Counted from the stretch's first letter, positions 1-9,577 are shown. The stretch: 17,374 nt of DNA from Pseudomonadota bacterium (GCA_021784255.1 JAJXSZ010000028.1:1-17374), one strand, 5' to 3'. Numbers and translations are program-made. The notes: generated by a model not told the origin, from the sequence alone.

Positions 1-1682
1 CGACCTCCGAGCTCGACCTCGTCCTCGCCGGCACGTCCGACGGTGTGCTGATGGTCGAGAGCGAGGCGCAGGAGCTCACCGAGGAGGTGATGCTCGGCGC
101 GGTAACGTTCGGCCACGCCGCGTTCCAGCCGGTGATCCAGGGCATCATCGAGCTCGCCGAGCGGGCAGCGAAGGACCCCTGGCCGCTGCCGGAGACGAGC
201 GAGGAGGAGAAGACGCTCGCGGCGCGCGTCGACGCGCTGGCCCGTGCCGGCCTCGCCGCCGCCTACCGCGAGCCGCAGAAACAGGTCCGCCAGGAAGCCG
301 TCGCCACGGCAAAGAAGGACGCCGCTGCAGCCCTCGCCAGCGAAGGCCTCGACGCTGACCAGGCCAAGGGGCTGTTCAAGGACCTCGAGGCCGACATCGT
401 GCGCAACGCGATCCTCGACACAGGGCTGCGCATCGACGGGCGCGACACCAAGACGGTGCGCCCGATCGTCGCCGAAGTCGGCGTGCTGCCGCGCGCCCAT
501 GGCTCCGCCCTGTTCACGCGCGGCGAGACCCAGGCATTGTGCGTGGCGACCCTCGGCACCGGGCAGGACGAGCAGATCGTCGATGCGCTCGCCGGCGAGT
601 ATCGCGAGCACTTCATGCTGCACTACAATTTCCCACCCTATTCGGTGGGCGAAACCGGACGCATGGGCTCGCCCGGGCGGCGCGAGATCGGCCACGGCAA
701 GCTTGCCTGGCGCGCGCTTCACCCGCTGCTGCCGGCGAAGGACGCCTTCCCCTACACGCTGCGCATCGTCTCCGAGATCACCGAGAGCAACGGCTCCTCG
801 TCGATGGCGACGGTCTGCGGCTCCTCGCTCGCGCTGATGGACGCGGGCGTGCCGCTGCCGCGGCCGGTGGCGGGCATCGCGATGGGGCTGATCAAGGAGG
901 ACCGCGGCTTCGCCGTGCTCTCCGACATCCTCGGCGACGAGGATCACCTCGGCGACATGGACTTCAAGGTCGCAGGCACCGAGAAGGGCGTCACCTCGTT
1001 GCAGATGGACATCAAGATCACGTCCATCACGCCGGACATCATGAAGGTGGCGCTGGCACAGGCGCGCGACGGGCGCCTGCACATCCTGGGCGAGATGGGC
1101 AAGGCGATCAACGGGGCACGTTCCGACGTCGCCGCCACCGCGCCGCGCATCACCATCATCAACGTGCCCAAGGAGAAGATCCGCGAGGTGATCGGCACCG
1201 GCGGCAAGGTGATCCGCGAGATCGTCGAGCAGACCGGCGCCAAGATCGACATCGAGGATGACGGCACGATCAAGATCGCGGCGACCGAACAGTCGCAGGC
1301 ACAGAAGGCGATCGACTGGATCCGCGGCATCGTCGCCGAGCCGGAGATCGGCGTGATCTACTCCGGCAAGGTGGTGAAGATCGCCGAGTTCGGCGCTTTC
1401 GTGAACTTCCTCGGTTCGCGCGACGGGCTCGTGCACATCAGCGAGCTGGCCCAGGGGCGCATCGCCAAGACCGGCGACGTGGTGAATGTCGGCGACGCGG
1501 TGAAGGTGAAGGTCGTCGGCTTCGACGAGCGCGGCAAGGTGAAGCTGTCGATGCGCGTCGTCGATCAGGCGACCGGCGAGGACATCACCGACAAGGTCGG
1601 GCCCAGGGGCGGACGGCGTGAGCGGGACAGGGAGTCCAGCGAAGGCACCGACCCGGCCCAGGCACCGCAGCCAGCGGTCTGA
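1..1682 (+). CDS. pnp: Polyribonucleotide nucleotidyltransferase (PNPase), 5' end cut off by window edge
   Basis: PNPase is a trimeric cytoplasmic 3'-5' exoribonuclease that degrades RNA by phosphorolysis and can also add 3' tails. The reading frame is open from base 3, giving about 559 of the roughly 710 residues usual for the family, so the first RNase PH domain is mostly missing at the window edge. What remains is the end of that domain, the helical linker, and the second RNase PH domain (about nt 405-1100, with LFTRGETQAL and the catalytic acidic stretch GDEDHLGDMDF). A KH domain follows, with its GXXG loop in IGTGGK near nt 1191, then an S1 RNA-binding domain (about nt 1350-1560, ending near DGLVHISEL). 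The C-terminus is a short charged tail. The stop is TGA at 1680-1682. No clear intrinsic terminator follows. Family assignment is certain; the start lies outside the window. Confidence 0.97.
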   Translation, partial: TSELDLVLAGTSDGVLMVESEAQELTEEVMLGAVTFGHAAFQPVIQGIIELAERAAKDPWPLPETSEEEKTLAARVDALARAGLAAAYREPQKQVRQEAVATAKKDAAAALASEGLDADQAKGLFKDLEADIVRNAILDTGLRIDGRDTKTVRPIVAEVGVLPRAHGSALFTRGETQALCVATLGTGQDEQIVDALAGEYREHFMLHYNFPPYSVGETGRMGSPGRREIGHGKLAWRALHPLLPAKDAFPYTLRIVSEITESNGSSSMATVCGSSLALMDAGVPLPRPVAGIAMGLIKEDRGFAVLSDILGDEDHLGDMDFKVAGTEKGVTSLQMDIKITSITPDIMKVALAQARDGRLHILGEMGKAINGARSDVAATAPRITIINVPKEKIREVIGTGGKVIREIVEQTGAKIDIEDDGTIKIAATEQSQAQKAIDWIRGIVAEPEIGVIYSGKVVKIAEFGAFVNFLGSRDGLVHISELAQGRIAKTGDVVNVGDAVKVKVVGFDERGKVKLSMRVVDQATGEDITDKVGPRGGRRERDRESSEGTDPAQAPQPAV

Positions 1683-1852
1683 GGACCTGCCTCCTGCCGC
1701 GGAAGCCGTTCGATGCATGACCACCCGCGCCCCGCGGCCATGCCCGCATGGGCGAGCCGGGCGGGGGTGGCTCGTGCAATTCCGCGGACCTGCTGTTACA
1801 CAGTGATGACCAAAGCACCAGCAACGACACTGGAAGGGACGTCGGCCACCTC

Positions 1853-3265
1853 ATGAAGGCGATCAACGCGATCCGCATGGGCGGCGTGGACGTGTTGCCG
1901 CTCGTCGAGGGCGGCAAGGGTGTGGCCATCTCCAATGGCAACACCGCTGGCCACTGGGCGAGGGCCGGCGGCGTCGGCACGCTTTCGGCAGTCAATGCCG
2001 ACAGCTATGACGCCGGCGGCGCCGTGATTGCGCAGCTTTATCACGGCCGCACGCGGCGCGACCGGCATGAGGAGCTGGTGGCCTATGCGATCGCCGGCGG
2101 CATCGCGCAGGCGAGCCGGGCGCGCGACATCGGCGGCACCAAGGCGCGCATCCACGCCAACATCCTCTGGGAGATGGCCGGCGCCGAGCGCGTCATCACC
2201 GGCATCCTCGAAGGGGCGAAGGGGCTGATCAACGGCATCACCTGCGGTGCCGGGATGCCCTACCGCCTCGCCGACATCGCGGCGCGGTTCGGCGTCCATT
2301 ACTACCCGATCGTCTCCTCCGCGCGCGCGTTCAACGCGCTGTGGAAACGCGCCTACTCCAAGGTGGGCGAGCTGCTCGGCGGCGTCGTCTACGAGGATCC
2401 GTGGCTCGCCGGCGGTCATAACGGGCTGTCCAACAGCGAAGACCCGACCCAGCCGCAGGACCCGATGCCGCGCGTGCTCGAACTGCGGCGATTGATGCGC
2501 ACCTTCGGCCTCGACCAGGTGCCGATCATCATGGCCGGCGGCGTGTGGTGGCTCGAGGAATGGGCGGACTGGATCGACAACCCCGAGCTCGGGCCGATCG
2601 CTTTCCAGTTCGGCACGCGCCCGCTGGTAACCATCGAAAGCCCGATCGCGGAGGCCTGGAAGCGCAAGCTGCTGACGCTGAAGAAGGGCGACGTGTTCCT
2701 CAACCGCTTCTCGCCGACCGGCTTCTACAGCTCCGCGGTCAATAACCGCTTCATCCATGAGCTGCGCGAGCGCAGCGAGCGGCAGGTGGCATACTCACCT
2801 GAGCCGGTGGGCGAGCACCAGGCGGAATACGGCGTGGGACCGCGCAGGCGGCCGGCCTATCTCGTACCGAGCGACCTCCAGCACGTCCTGGCATGGGAGG
2901 CGGAGGGCTTCACCGAAGCTCTGCGCACACCCGACTCGACGCTGATCTTCGTGACCCCGGAGAAGGCGCGCGAGATCCTGCACGACCAGGCCGCCTGCAT
3001 GGGCTGCCTCAGCCAGTGCCGCTTCTCCAACTGGTCGCAGGAAGGCCCCAGCTACGACAACGGCAAGAAAGCGGACCCGCGCAGCTTCTGCATCCAGAAG
3101 ACGCTGCAGGAGATCGCCCATCACGGCGAGGACGAACGCGTGCTCGAGAACAACCTGATGTTCTCCGGCCACAACGCCTATCGTTTCGCTTCGGATCCGT
3201 TCTACGGCAACGGCTTCATCCCCACCGTCAAGCAACTGGTCGAGCGCATCCTCACCGGGCGCTGA
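1853..3265 (+). CDS. Nitronate monooxygenase-family flavoprotein with C-terminal cysteine cluster
   Basis: This is a TIM-barrel FMN protein of the nitronate monooxygenase (2-nitropropane dioxygenase) group, 470 residues from the chosen start. Barrel features visible are EGGKGVAIS near the N-terminus, AGGVGTLSAV, GITCGAGMP around Cys131, VPIIMAGGVWW and FQFGTRPL, the glycine-rich stretches being phosphate-binding-like. It is longer than typical members (about 320-380 residues). The extra C-terminal part has Cys382, Cys385, Cys389 and Cys413 (CX2CX3CX23C), which could bind an iron-sulfur cluster; that is inference. I chose ATG 1853 because MKAINAIRMGG matches the N-terminus I know from close homologues and GGAAGGGA (1832-1839) precedes it, although the 13-base spacing is long. 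An in-frame ATG at 1748 would add 35 residues of low-complexity sequence unlike the family. Substrate is unknown; nitronate is only the family name. It stands alone, 170 bases after pnp. Confidence 0.85.
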   Translation: MKAINAIRMGGVDVLPLVEGGKGVAISNGNTAGHWARAGGVGTLSAVNADSYDAGGAVIAQLYHGRTRRDRHEELVAYAIAGGIAQASRARDIGGTKARIHANILWEMAGAERVITGILEGAKGLINGITCGAGMPYRLADIAARFGVHYYPIVSSARAFNALWKRAYSKVGELLGGVVYEDPWLAGGHNGLSNSEDPTQPQDPMPRVLELRRLMRTFGLDQVPIIMAGGVWWLEEWADWIDNPELGPIAFQFGTRPLVTIESPIAEAWKRKLLTLKKGDVFLNRFSPTGFYSSAVNNRFIHELRERSERQVAYSPEPVGEHQAEYGVGPRRRPAYLVPSDLQHVLAWEAEGFTEALRTPDSTLIFVTPEKAREILHDQAACMGCLSQCRFSNWSQEGPSYDNGKKADPRSFCIQKTLQEIAHHGEDERVLENNLMFSGHNAYRFASDPFYGNGFIPTVKQLVERILTGR

Positions 3266-3295
3266 TCCCGGGCGCTGATCCCGGGCGCCGATCCC
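3257..3295. repeat. Three tandem copies of a 13-bp unit across a stop codon
   Basis: The unit GGGCGCTGATCCC occurs at 3257-3269 and 3270-3282 without mismatch, and at 3283-3295 with one change (T to C at position 7 of the unit). The first copy encodes the last Gly-Arg of the preceding flavoprotein and its TGA stop (3263-3265), so the extra copies lie just downstream and do not change the protein. Each unit begins GGG and ends CCC, so junctions form CCCGGG and the array can fold on itself. It probably arose by replication slippage. Confidence 0.9.
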
Positions 3296-3385
3296 CGACG
3301 GGCACGATAGACTCACCCCGGCCCTGCTTGGCATCATTGCCATCGCGACTCGGAAAGCGGGGCTGCGCGAGCAGGCGGGGACAGG

Positions 3386-4237
3386 ATGGGGACGATCGGG
3401 ATCGAGAAACGCGCACAAATCGTTGTGCTCGGCAACGAGAAGGGCGGCTCGGGAAAGTCGACCGCGGCGATGCACATCATCGTCGGGTTGCTGCGCGACG
3501 GCTACCGGGTCGGCGCGGTCGATCTGGACGCGCGGCAAGGCACGCTCTCGCGCTACCTCGCGGCACGCGCCGCTTTCGCCGGATCGCGCGGCATCGCGCT
3601 GCCGCTGCCCGAACCCGCCGCCATCCCGCGCTCCGAGGCGGACAGCCGTGCCGAGGCGGAGGCGGACGAGCGCGCCCGCTTCGACGCGGCGCTGCGCGAG
3701 CTTTCCCGCCGCAACGAGATCGTGGTGATCGACTGCCCGGGGGCCGATACGCATCTCGCGCGCCTCGGGCACGCGCACGCCGATACGCTGATCACGCCGA
3801 TCAACGACAGTTTCGTCGACTTCACCATGCTGGCGAGCGTCGATCCCGACAACCACGACGTGGTGCGACCCAGTATCTACAGCGAAATGGTCTGGCAGGC
3901 GCGCAAGGCCCGTTTCTCACACGATCGCGGCCGTATCGACTGGATCGTGATGCGCAACCGGCTCGGGGCGGCGGAGGCACGCAACAAGCGCGATGTTGGC
4001 GCCACGCTCGACGTGCTGGCGAAGCGTATCGGTTTTCGCACCGTGCGCGGCTTCGGCGAGCGGGTGATCTTCCGCGAGCTCTATCTGCAGGGGCTCACGC
4101 TGATGGACGTGCGCGAGGCCGGGCTCGGCATCGCGCTCGGCATGAGCCATGTTGCGGCACGCGCCGAGGTGCGCGCGCTGATCGGCGCGATCCGCAAACC
4201 GCCGCCGGCGCTGGTGCTGGAGACGCCTGCCGCCTGA
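3386..4237 (+). CDS. mipZ: MipZ, ParA/MinD-type ATPase regulating FtsZ placement
   Basis: MipZ is the alphaproteobacterial division-site regulator. It forms a gradient from the poles, bound to ParB and DNA, and its ATP-bound dimer inhibits FtsZ polymerisation so the ring forms at midcell. The 283-residue protein has the deviant Walker A motif GNEKGGSGKST (residues 16-26, with signature Lys19 and Lys24), the A' stretch VDLDARQ (45-51) and Walker B around VIDCPG (Asp116). The MipZ-specific stretch NDSFVDF lies before a conserved VDP, and the C-terminus ends near the conserved HVAARAEVRAL, as in Caulobacter MipZ. Length fits the family (about 270-290). ATG 3386 directly follows a purine-rich GGGGACAGG. 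It reads toward dacA, with only 6 bases between the two stop codons. Assignment over other ParA proteins rests on these MipZ-specific stretches; no parB lies beside it, which is normal for mipZ. Confidence 0.93.
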   Translation: MGTIGIEKRAQIVVLGNEKGGSGKSTAAMHIIVGLLRDGYRVGAVDLDARQGTLSRYLAARAAFAGSRGIALPLPEPAAIPRSEADSRAEAEADERARFDAALRELSRRNEIVVIDCPGADTHLARLGHAHADTLITPINDSFVDFTMLASVDPDNHDVVRPSIYSEMVWQARKARFSHDRGRIDWIVMRNRLGAAEARNKRDVGATLDVLAKRIGFRTVRGFGERVIFRELYLQGLTLMDVREAGLGIALGMSHVAARAEVRALIGAIRKPPPALVLETPAA

Positions 4238-4243
4238 AACCGC

Positions 4244-5488
4244 TCAGCTATGCGCCGCCTCGCAGGGCAGCCGGTGCTGGGCGAGCGTCCGGCATGCCCC
4301 GACGGCGGCGCCATAACCGAAACCGGTGAGCTGCGCCCCCCAGAGCCGGTGCGCCGGCGTGCCGGCGGGCACCACGCGCGCACTCCCGGTGCCGAGCACG
4401 CTGCGCGCAGCCGCCGCCGCGTGCTGCGCCGCGGGCCAGCTCGAATAGGCGCCGACATTGACCAGCCACCCGGCGGCAACGGGCGGGCGCGCCGGAGCCG
4501 GCAGTGGTACGGGCCGGGGCTCGGCCGTTGCCACCATCACCGCGCGGCGCGGCACCGCGGGGGGGCGCGCCAGCGGATGGCGCATCGTCGCCGCCACCGC
4601 GGGCGTCACCAGGTGCAGCCCGGGCGCGCGGCCAGGCAGCACGCCGACGTCGCGAAACCCGGCATCGAGCAGTGTGCGCATGTCCGCGTCGCGATTGCCG
4701 GGATGGGTGAAGCCGACGACGACGCCGATCAGCCGCACGCCGCCGCGCACCGCGGAGGTCGCGAGGTTGAAGCCGGAGAGGTCGGTAAAGCCGGTCTTGA
4801 GACCGTCGGCACCAGGATAGGTGCCGAGCAGATCGTCGTGGCCAAAGATCGTGCGCCCGTTGAAGACAAAGTCACGCACCGAAAAGTACCGGTAGTAGGC
4901 CGGGAAATCGTAGATCAGGTGGCGCGCGAGCGTGGCCAGGTCGCGCACCGTGGTGAGATTTTGCGGCGTCGGCAGGCCCGAGGCGTTGCGATAGATCGTG
5001 CGGGTCATGCCGAGACCGCGCGCGCGCAACGTCATCATCTGGGCAAAGCGGGCCTCGCTGCCGCCCGCCAGCATCTCGCCCATCGCGCAGGCCGCGTCAT
5101 TGGCCGACAGCGTGACCATCCCGAGGATCGCATCCTGGACCGTGATCCTGGTCTGGCCGGGGATCAGCCCGAGCTTGGTCGGCGCCATGCTGGCGCAATG
5201 CTCGGAGACCGGCACCTGCTCGTTGAGCGAGATGCGGCGGTCCCGCAGCGCCTCGAACGTCATGTAGAGCGTCATCATCTTGGTCAGGCTCGCCGGGATC
5301 CGCGGCGCGTCCGGGTTGGTCGCGGAAAGCACACGCCCGGTGCTGGCGACGATGACGATCTCGGCAAAGCGCGCCGAGCCGATCTGGGCCCTGGCGGGCG
5401 TTGCCACGAGCGACAGCGCCGTGAGCAGCGCGAGACCGCACCACGCGCCATAGCCTCTCGCCCAGGCCGTCGCAGCACCCCAGCCCAT
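4244..5488 (-). CDS. dacA: D-alanyl-D-alanine carboxypeptidase (PBP5/6-like, S11) with C-terminal SPOR domain
   Basis: This is a periplasmic penicillin-binding protein that removes the terminal D-Ala from peptidoglycan stem peptides. The 414-residue product has an N-terminal signal peptide: a hydrophobic stretch at about residues 15-29, with likely cleavage after ARA at 34. The peptidase S11 triad is complete: SLTK (Ser67 nucleophile, Lys70), SAN (128-130) and KTG (231-233). After a Pro/Ala-rich linker (about 295-335), the C-terminal 75 residues, from GWLVNVGAYSSW, look like a SPOR domain, which binds denuded glycan at the septum. SPOR takes the place of the membrane-anchoring amphipathic helix of Escherichia coli PBP5. 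ATG 5488 is preceded on its own strand by AGGAGGGG at good spacing. A Cys replaces the more usual Ala in the SEHCASM stretch. The gene is convergent with mipZ and divergent from the phasin gene. The symbol dacA is by family; paralogues cannot be excluded. Confidence 0.92.
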   Translation of the reverse strand: MGWGAATAWARGYGAWCGLALLTALSLVATPARAQIGSARFAEIVIVASTGRVLSATNPDAPRIPASLTKMMTLYMTFEALRDRRISLNEQVPVSEHCASMAPTKLGLIPGQTRITVQDAILGMVTLSANDAACAMGEMLAGGSEARFAQMMTLRARGLGMTRTIYRNASGLPTPQNLTTVRDLATLARHLIYDFPAYYRYFSVRDFVFNGRTIFGHDDLLGTYPGADGLKTGFTDLSGFNLATSAVRGGVRLIGVVVGFTHPGNRDADMRTLLDAGFRDVGVLPGRAPGLHLVTPAVAATMRHPLARPPAVPRRAVMVATAEPRPVPLPAPARPPVAAGWLVNVGAYSSWPAAQHAAAAARSVLGTGSARVVPAGTPAHRLWGAQLTGFGYGAAVGACRTLAQHRLPCEAAHS

Positions 5489-5526
5489 GCCTTTCCCCTC
5501 CTATGCCCGGCGCGCCGACCCTAGGT

Positions 5527-5554
5527 CCGCTAGCCGTTCCATGTCCAGAGTCAA
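5527..5554 (-). promoter_or_regulatory. Candidate sigma70-type promoter for dacA
   Basis: On the - strand TTGACT (5554-5549) is followed after 16 bases by TAGCGG (5532-5527), about 40 bases upstream of the dacA start. The -35 box is good and the -10 box is poor, so this is only a candidate. Confidence 0.3.
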
Positions 5555-5642
5555 AGTCTCTCAAAATGAATGGGTTAGACGGTTGGCGCACGAAATCTGG
5601 CCGACTGCGCCCGCCGATGCCCGCCACCACTCGAAGATTTCA

Positions 5643-5658
5643 TGTTGCGTCGCACAAA
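5643..5658 (+). promoter_or_regulatory. Candidate PhaR-type operator, upstream copy
   Basis: TGTTGC, three bases, GCA, then CAAA. The same pattern, read on the other strand, recurs at 5696-5713. The two copies flank the best candidate phasin promoter. From memory, alphaproteobacterial PhaR repressors bind TGC-rich elements (TGC and GCA separated by a few bases) upstream of phaP, so the resemblance is meaningful but unproven. Confidence 0.5.
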
Positions 5659-5664
5659 TTCCGC

Positions 5665-5693
5665 TTGACCAATCGTCCTGGGTTGCCTACCTC
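5665..5693 (+). promoter_or_regulatory. Candidate sigma70-type promoter for the phasin gene
   Basis: TTGACC (5665-5670) and TACCTC (5688-5693) are separated by 17 bases. The -35 box is good, the -10 box weak. The predicted start near 5700 falls inside the downstream operator copy, which would suit repression. It lies about 190 bases before the phasin ATG. Confidence 0.4.
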
Positions 5694-5695
5694 CG

Positions 5696-5713
5696 TTTTG
5701 CTGCACTGCAACA
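5696..5713 (-). promoter_or_regulatory. Candidate PhaR-type operator, downstream copy
   Basis: Read on the - strand this is TGTTGC, three bases, GCA, then a G and CAAAA, matching the copy at 5643-5658 in opposite orientation. It overlaps the predicted transcription start of the phasin gene, a place where a bound repressor would block transcription. Confidence 0.5.
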
Positions 5714-5882
5714 TCAGCCGCCGGGACGCGAGGCTGGAGCGGGCGGGACGAAGACGAGACGACCGTGGGAAGCGGCCCATCCTCCCGGACTTACGGCGGG
5801 GGAACAGTGACGGCGCCGATCCGCGGAACCAGGGAACAGAAGGCCAGGACGGTGCAAGCCGAAGGGCCAAGGAGAGAAAACG

Positions 5883-6350
5883 ATGGCGATGAAGAAGAAC
5901 GGCACCCCGGCCCCGGATGAGACGGCGACGGCGGTGGCCAACAACCCGATGGCCGGTTTCGTGAAGACGCCGGCGGAGTTCCAGGCAAACATGGAGAAGG
6001 CAATGAAGTCGGCTGAAGAGTTCCTGAGCTTCGGCCAGGGCAATGTCGAGGCGGTGGTGAAGTCCGGGCAGATCTGGGCCGCCGGCGTGCAGGATATCGG
6101 CAAGACGGTGGCGGCGAGCGCGCAGGCGCAGATCGACGCCACGGTGGCGACGTTCAAGGCGCTGACCGGCGTGAAGTCGCTCAAGGAGGCGATCGACCTG
6201 CAGGCGACGCTGGCGCGCAGCTCGGTCGAGAAGGCGGTCGCCGAGACCGGCAAGCTCACCGACGCCTCGCTGAAGCTGGCCGAGCAGACGATGGCGCCGA
6301 TCGCCGCGCGGGTGACGCTCGCGGTCGAGAAGTTCGGTCGCGCCGCCTGA
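5883..6350 (+). CDS. Phasin family protein (polyhydroxyalkanoate granule coat)
   Basis: Phasins coat the surface of polyhydroxyalkanoate granules and control their size and number. The 155-residue protein has no signal peptide or membrane segment and is almost all amphipathic helix rich in Ala, Lys and Glu, typical of the phasin_2 family. Recognisable stretches are the N-terminal MAGFVKTPAEFQANMEKAM, a central region with SGQIWAAGVQDIGKTVAASA, and the segment around SLKEAIDLQATLARSSVEKA. Length fits the family. ATG 5883 is preceded by AAGGAGAG about 6 bases upstream. The gene has its own candidate promoter with two PhaR-like motifs and ends in a strong terminator, so it is a single-gene unit. 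No phaA, phaB, phaC or phaR is in the window; symbol phaP is likely but several paralogues are common, so it is left blank. Confidence 0.88.
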   Translation: MAMKKNGTPAPDETATAVANNPMAGFVKTPAEFQANMEKAMKSAEEFLSFGQGNVEAVVKSGQIWAAGVQDIGKTVAASAQAQIDATVATFKALTGVKSLKEAIDLQATLARSSVEKAVAETGKLTDASLKLAEQTMAPIAARVTLAVEKFGRAA

Positions 6351-6412
6351 CACGGCCCTGACACGACAAGGCTAGAGTGCCCCTCCCTCCCCCCTCGGAG
6401 GGGCGCAAAGCG

Positions 6413-6447
6413 GAGGCCCGGGTGCAATCCCGGGCCTCTTCTTGTTT
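6413..6447 (+). terminator. Rho-independent terminator of the phasin gene
   Basis: GAGGCCCGGG (6413-6422) pairs perfectly over 10 bp with CCCGGGCCTC (6429-6438) around a 6-base loop. The tail TTCTTGTTT follows. It lies 62 bases after the phasin stop and 88 bases before clpS, separating the two transcription units. Confidence 0.9.
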
Positions 6448-6534
6448 CGCGGCCCAGGATCATGCTCGCGATCGACGCCGGATGGTCCTTTTCTATCGGC
6501 TCGCGGTTCCGATATGCTGCCGCGTGAGGCAAGC

Positions 6535-6906
6535 ATGAGCGACGACCCCAATCGCGAAAAACCGCCGGGCGCACCGCCCGGGCGCGGCCGCGGCGATGAG
6601 CGCGGCACCACCCCTTCCACCGGCGTCGTGGTCAAGGCGCGTCCGAAGACGCGCAAGCCAGCGATGTACAAGGTGCTGATGCTCAACGACGACTACACGC
6701 CGATGGAATTCGTCGTGCATGTGCTCGAGCGCTTTTTCCAGAAGACGCGGGAGGAAGCGACGCGGATCATGCTGCATGTGCATCGTCGCGGGGTCGGCGT
6801 CTGCGGCGTGTTCACCTACGAGGTCGCGGAGACCAAGGTGGCTCAGGTGATGGACCTGGCGCGCCAGAACCAGCACCCGTTGCAATGCACGATTGAGAAA
6901 GAATAG
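6535..6906 (+). CDS. clpS: ATP-dependent Clp protease adaptor ClpS
   Basis: ClpS binds proteins with destabilising N-terminal residues (N-degrons) and delivers them to the N-domain of ClpA for degradation by ClpAP. The 123-residue protein has a disordered, Pro/Gly-rich N-terminal tail (1-40), which is inserted into the ClpA pore during delivery, and a folded ClpS core. The binding-pocket residues are all present: NDDYTPMEF (Asn51, Asp52, Asp53, Met57) and His83, at the same mutual spacing as Asn34 and His66 of Escherichia coli ClpS. The CGVFTYEVAETK stretch and the ending HPLQCTIEKE are standard. I chose ATG 6535 because GAGG sits 5 bases upstream and the product begins MSDD as in relatives; longer in-frame starts (6442, 6514) lack a ribosome site and the first runs into the preceding terminator. 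clpA, its partner, follows after 319 bases. Confidence 0.95.
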   Translation: MSDDPNREKPPGAPPGRGRGDERGTTPSTGVVVKARPKTRKPAMYKVLMLNDDYTPMEFVVHVLERFFQKTREEATRIMLHVHRRGVGVCGVFTYEVAETKVAQVMDLARQNQHPLQCTIEKE

Positions 6907-7225
6907 CGGGCGCCGCGCGGGGCGCGGCACCATGTCCAGGCTCCCGGCCGGCGACAGGCACGCAGGCCCACCTCCTGTCGAGCGTGTCCGGGGTCCACGA
7001 AAAATCATCTTTGCCGCACGAATGTGCTGGCGCGGTGAGCGAAGTGGCGAGATGATCGCCGTACCAAACGCCAGTCTCCTGCGCTGCCGCCCCGGGTGGC
7101 AGGCTTCACGGAATCAGGGCGCAGGCCCGTCGTGCCGAACGCCGTGCCGAGGACGCCAGAAACCGGCGGCCAGATGCCACCCGCCCCGCGCAGCCGGGCA
7201 TTCTTACTGATGGAGCAGCACTCCC
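6907..7225. other. 319-base gap between clpS and clpA
   Basis: I see no gene here. A GC-only hairpin immediately follows clpS (GCCGCGC at 6912-6918 pairing with GCGCGGC at 6922-6928). A second occurs at 7084-7102 (8 bp with one G-T pair). Neither has a T-run, so neither is a convincing intrinsic terminator. The 8-mer CGTGCCGA occurs twice within 20 bases near 7135-7150. No promoter with a good match could be picked out by eye, although a gap of this size makes a separate clpA promoter likely. Confidence 0.5.

Positions 7226-9577
<2,352 letters not shown>

Larger units (their letters stand above)
5489..5882. other. 394-base divergent intergenic region between dacA and the phasin gene
   Basis: No coding capacity is recognised here. 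The stretch from about 5540 to 5720 is clearly richer in A and T than the flanking genes, as expected for a regulatory region serving both directions. It holds the candidate dacA promoter, the candidate phasin promoter and two copies of a TGC-type motif, listed separately. From the putative phasin start site near 5700 to the ATG at 5883 there would be a leader of about 180 bases, in which I see no recognised riboswitch. Confidence 0.6.

Noticed and set aside
1722..1771. Imperfect hairpin after pnp (CCACCC pairing with GGGTGG, further GC pairs inside)
   Set aside because: The pairing needs several bulges and no T-run follows, so I do not call it a terminator.
6513..6518. TATGCT as a -10 box for clpS
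   Set aside because: There is no acceptable -35 hexamer 16-18 bases upstream, so I do not list it as a promoter.
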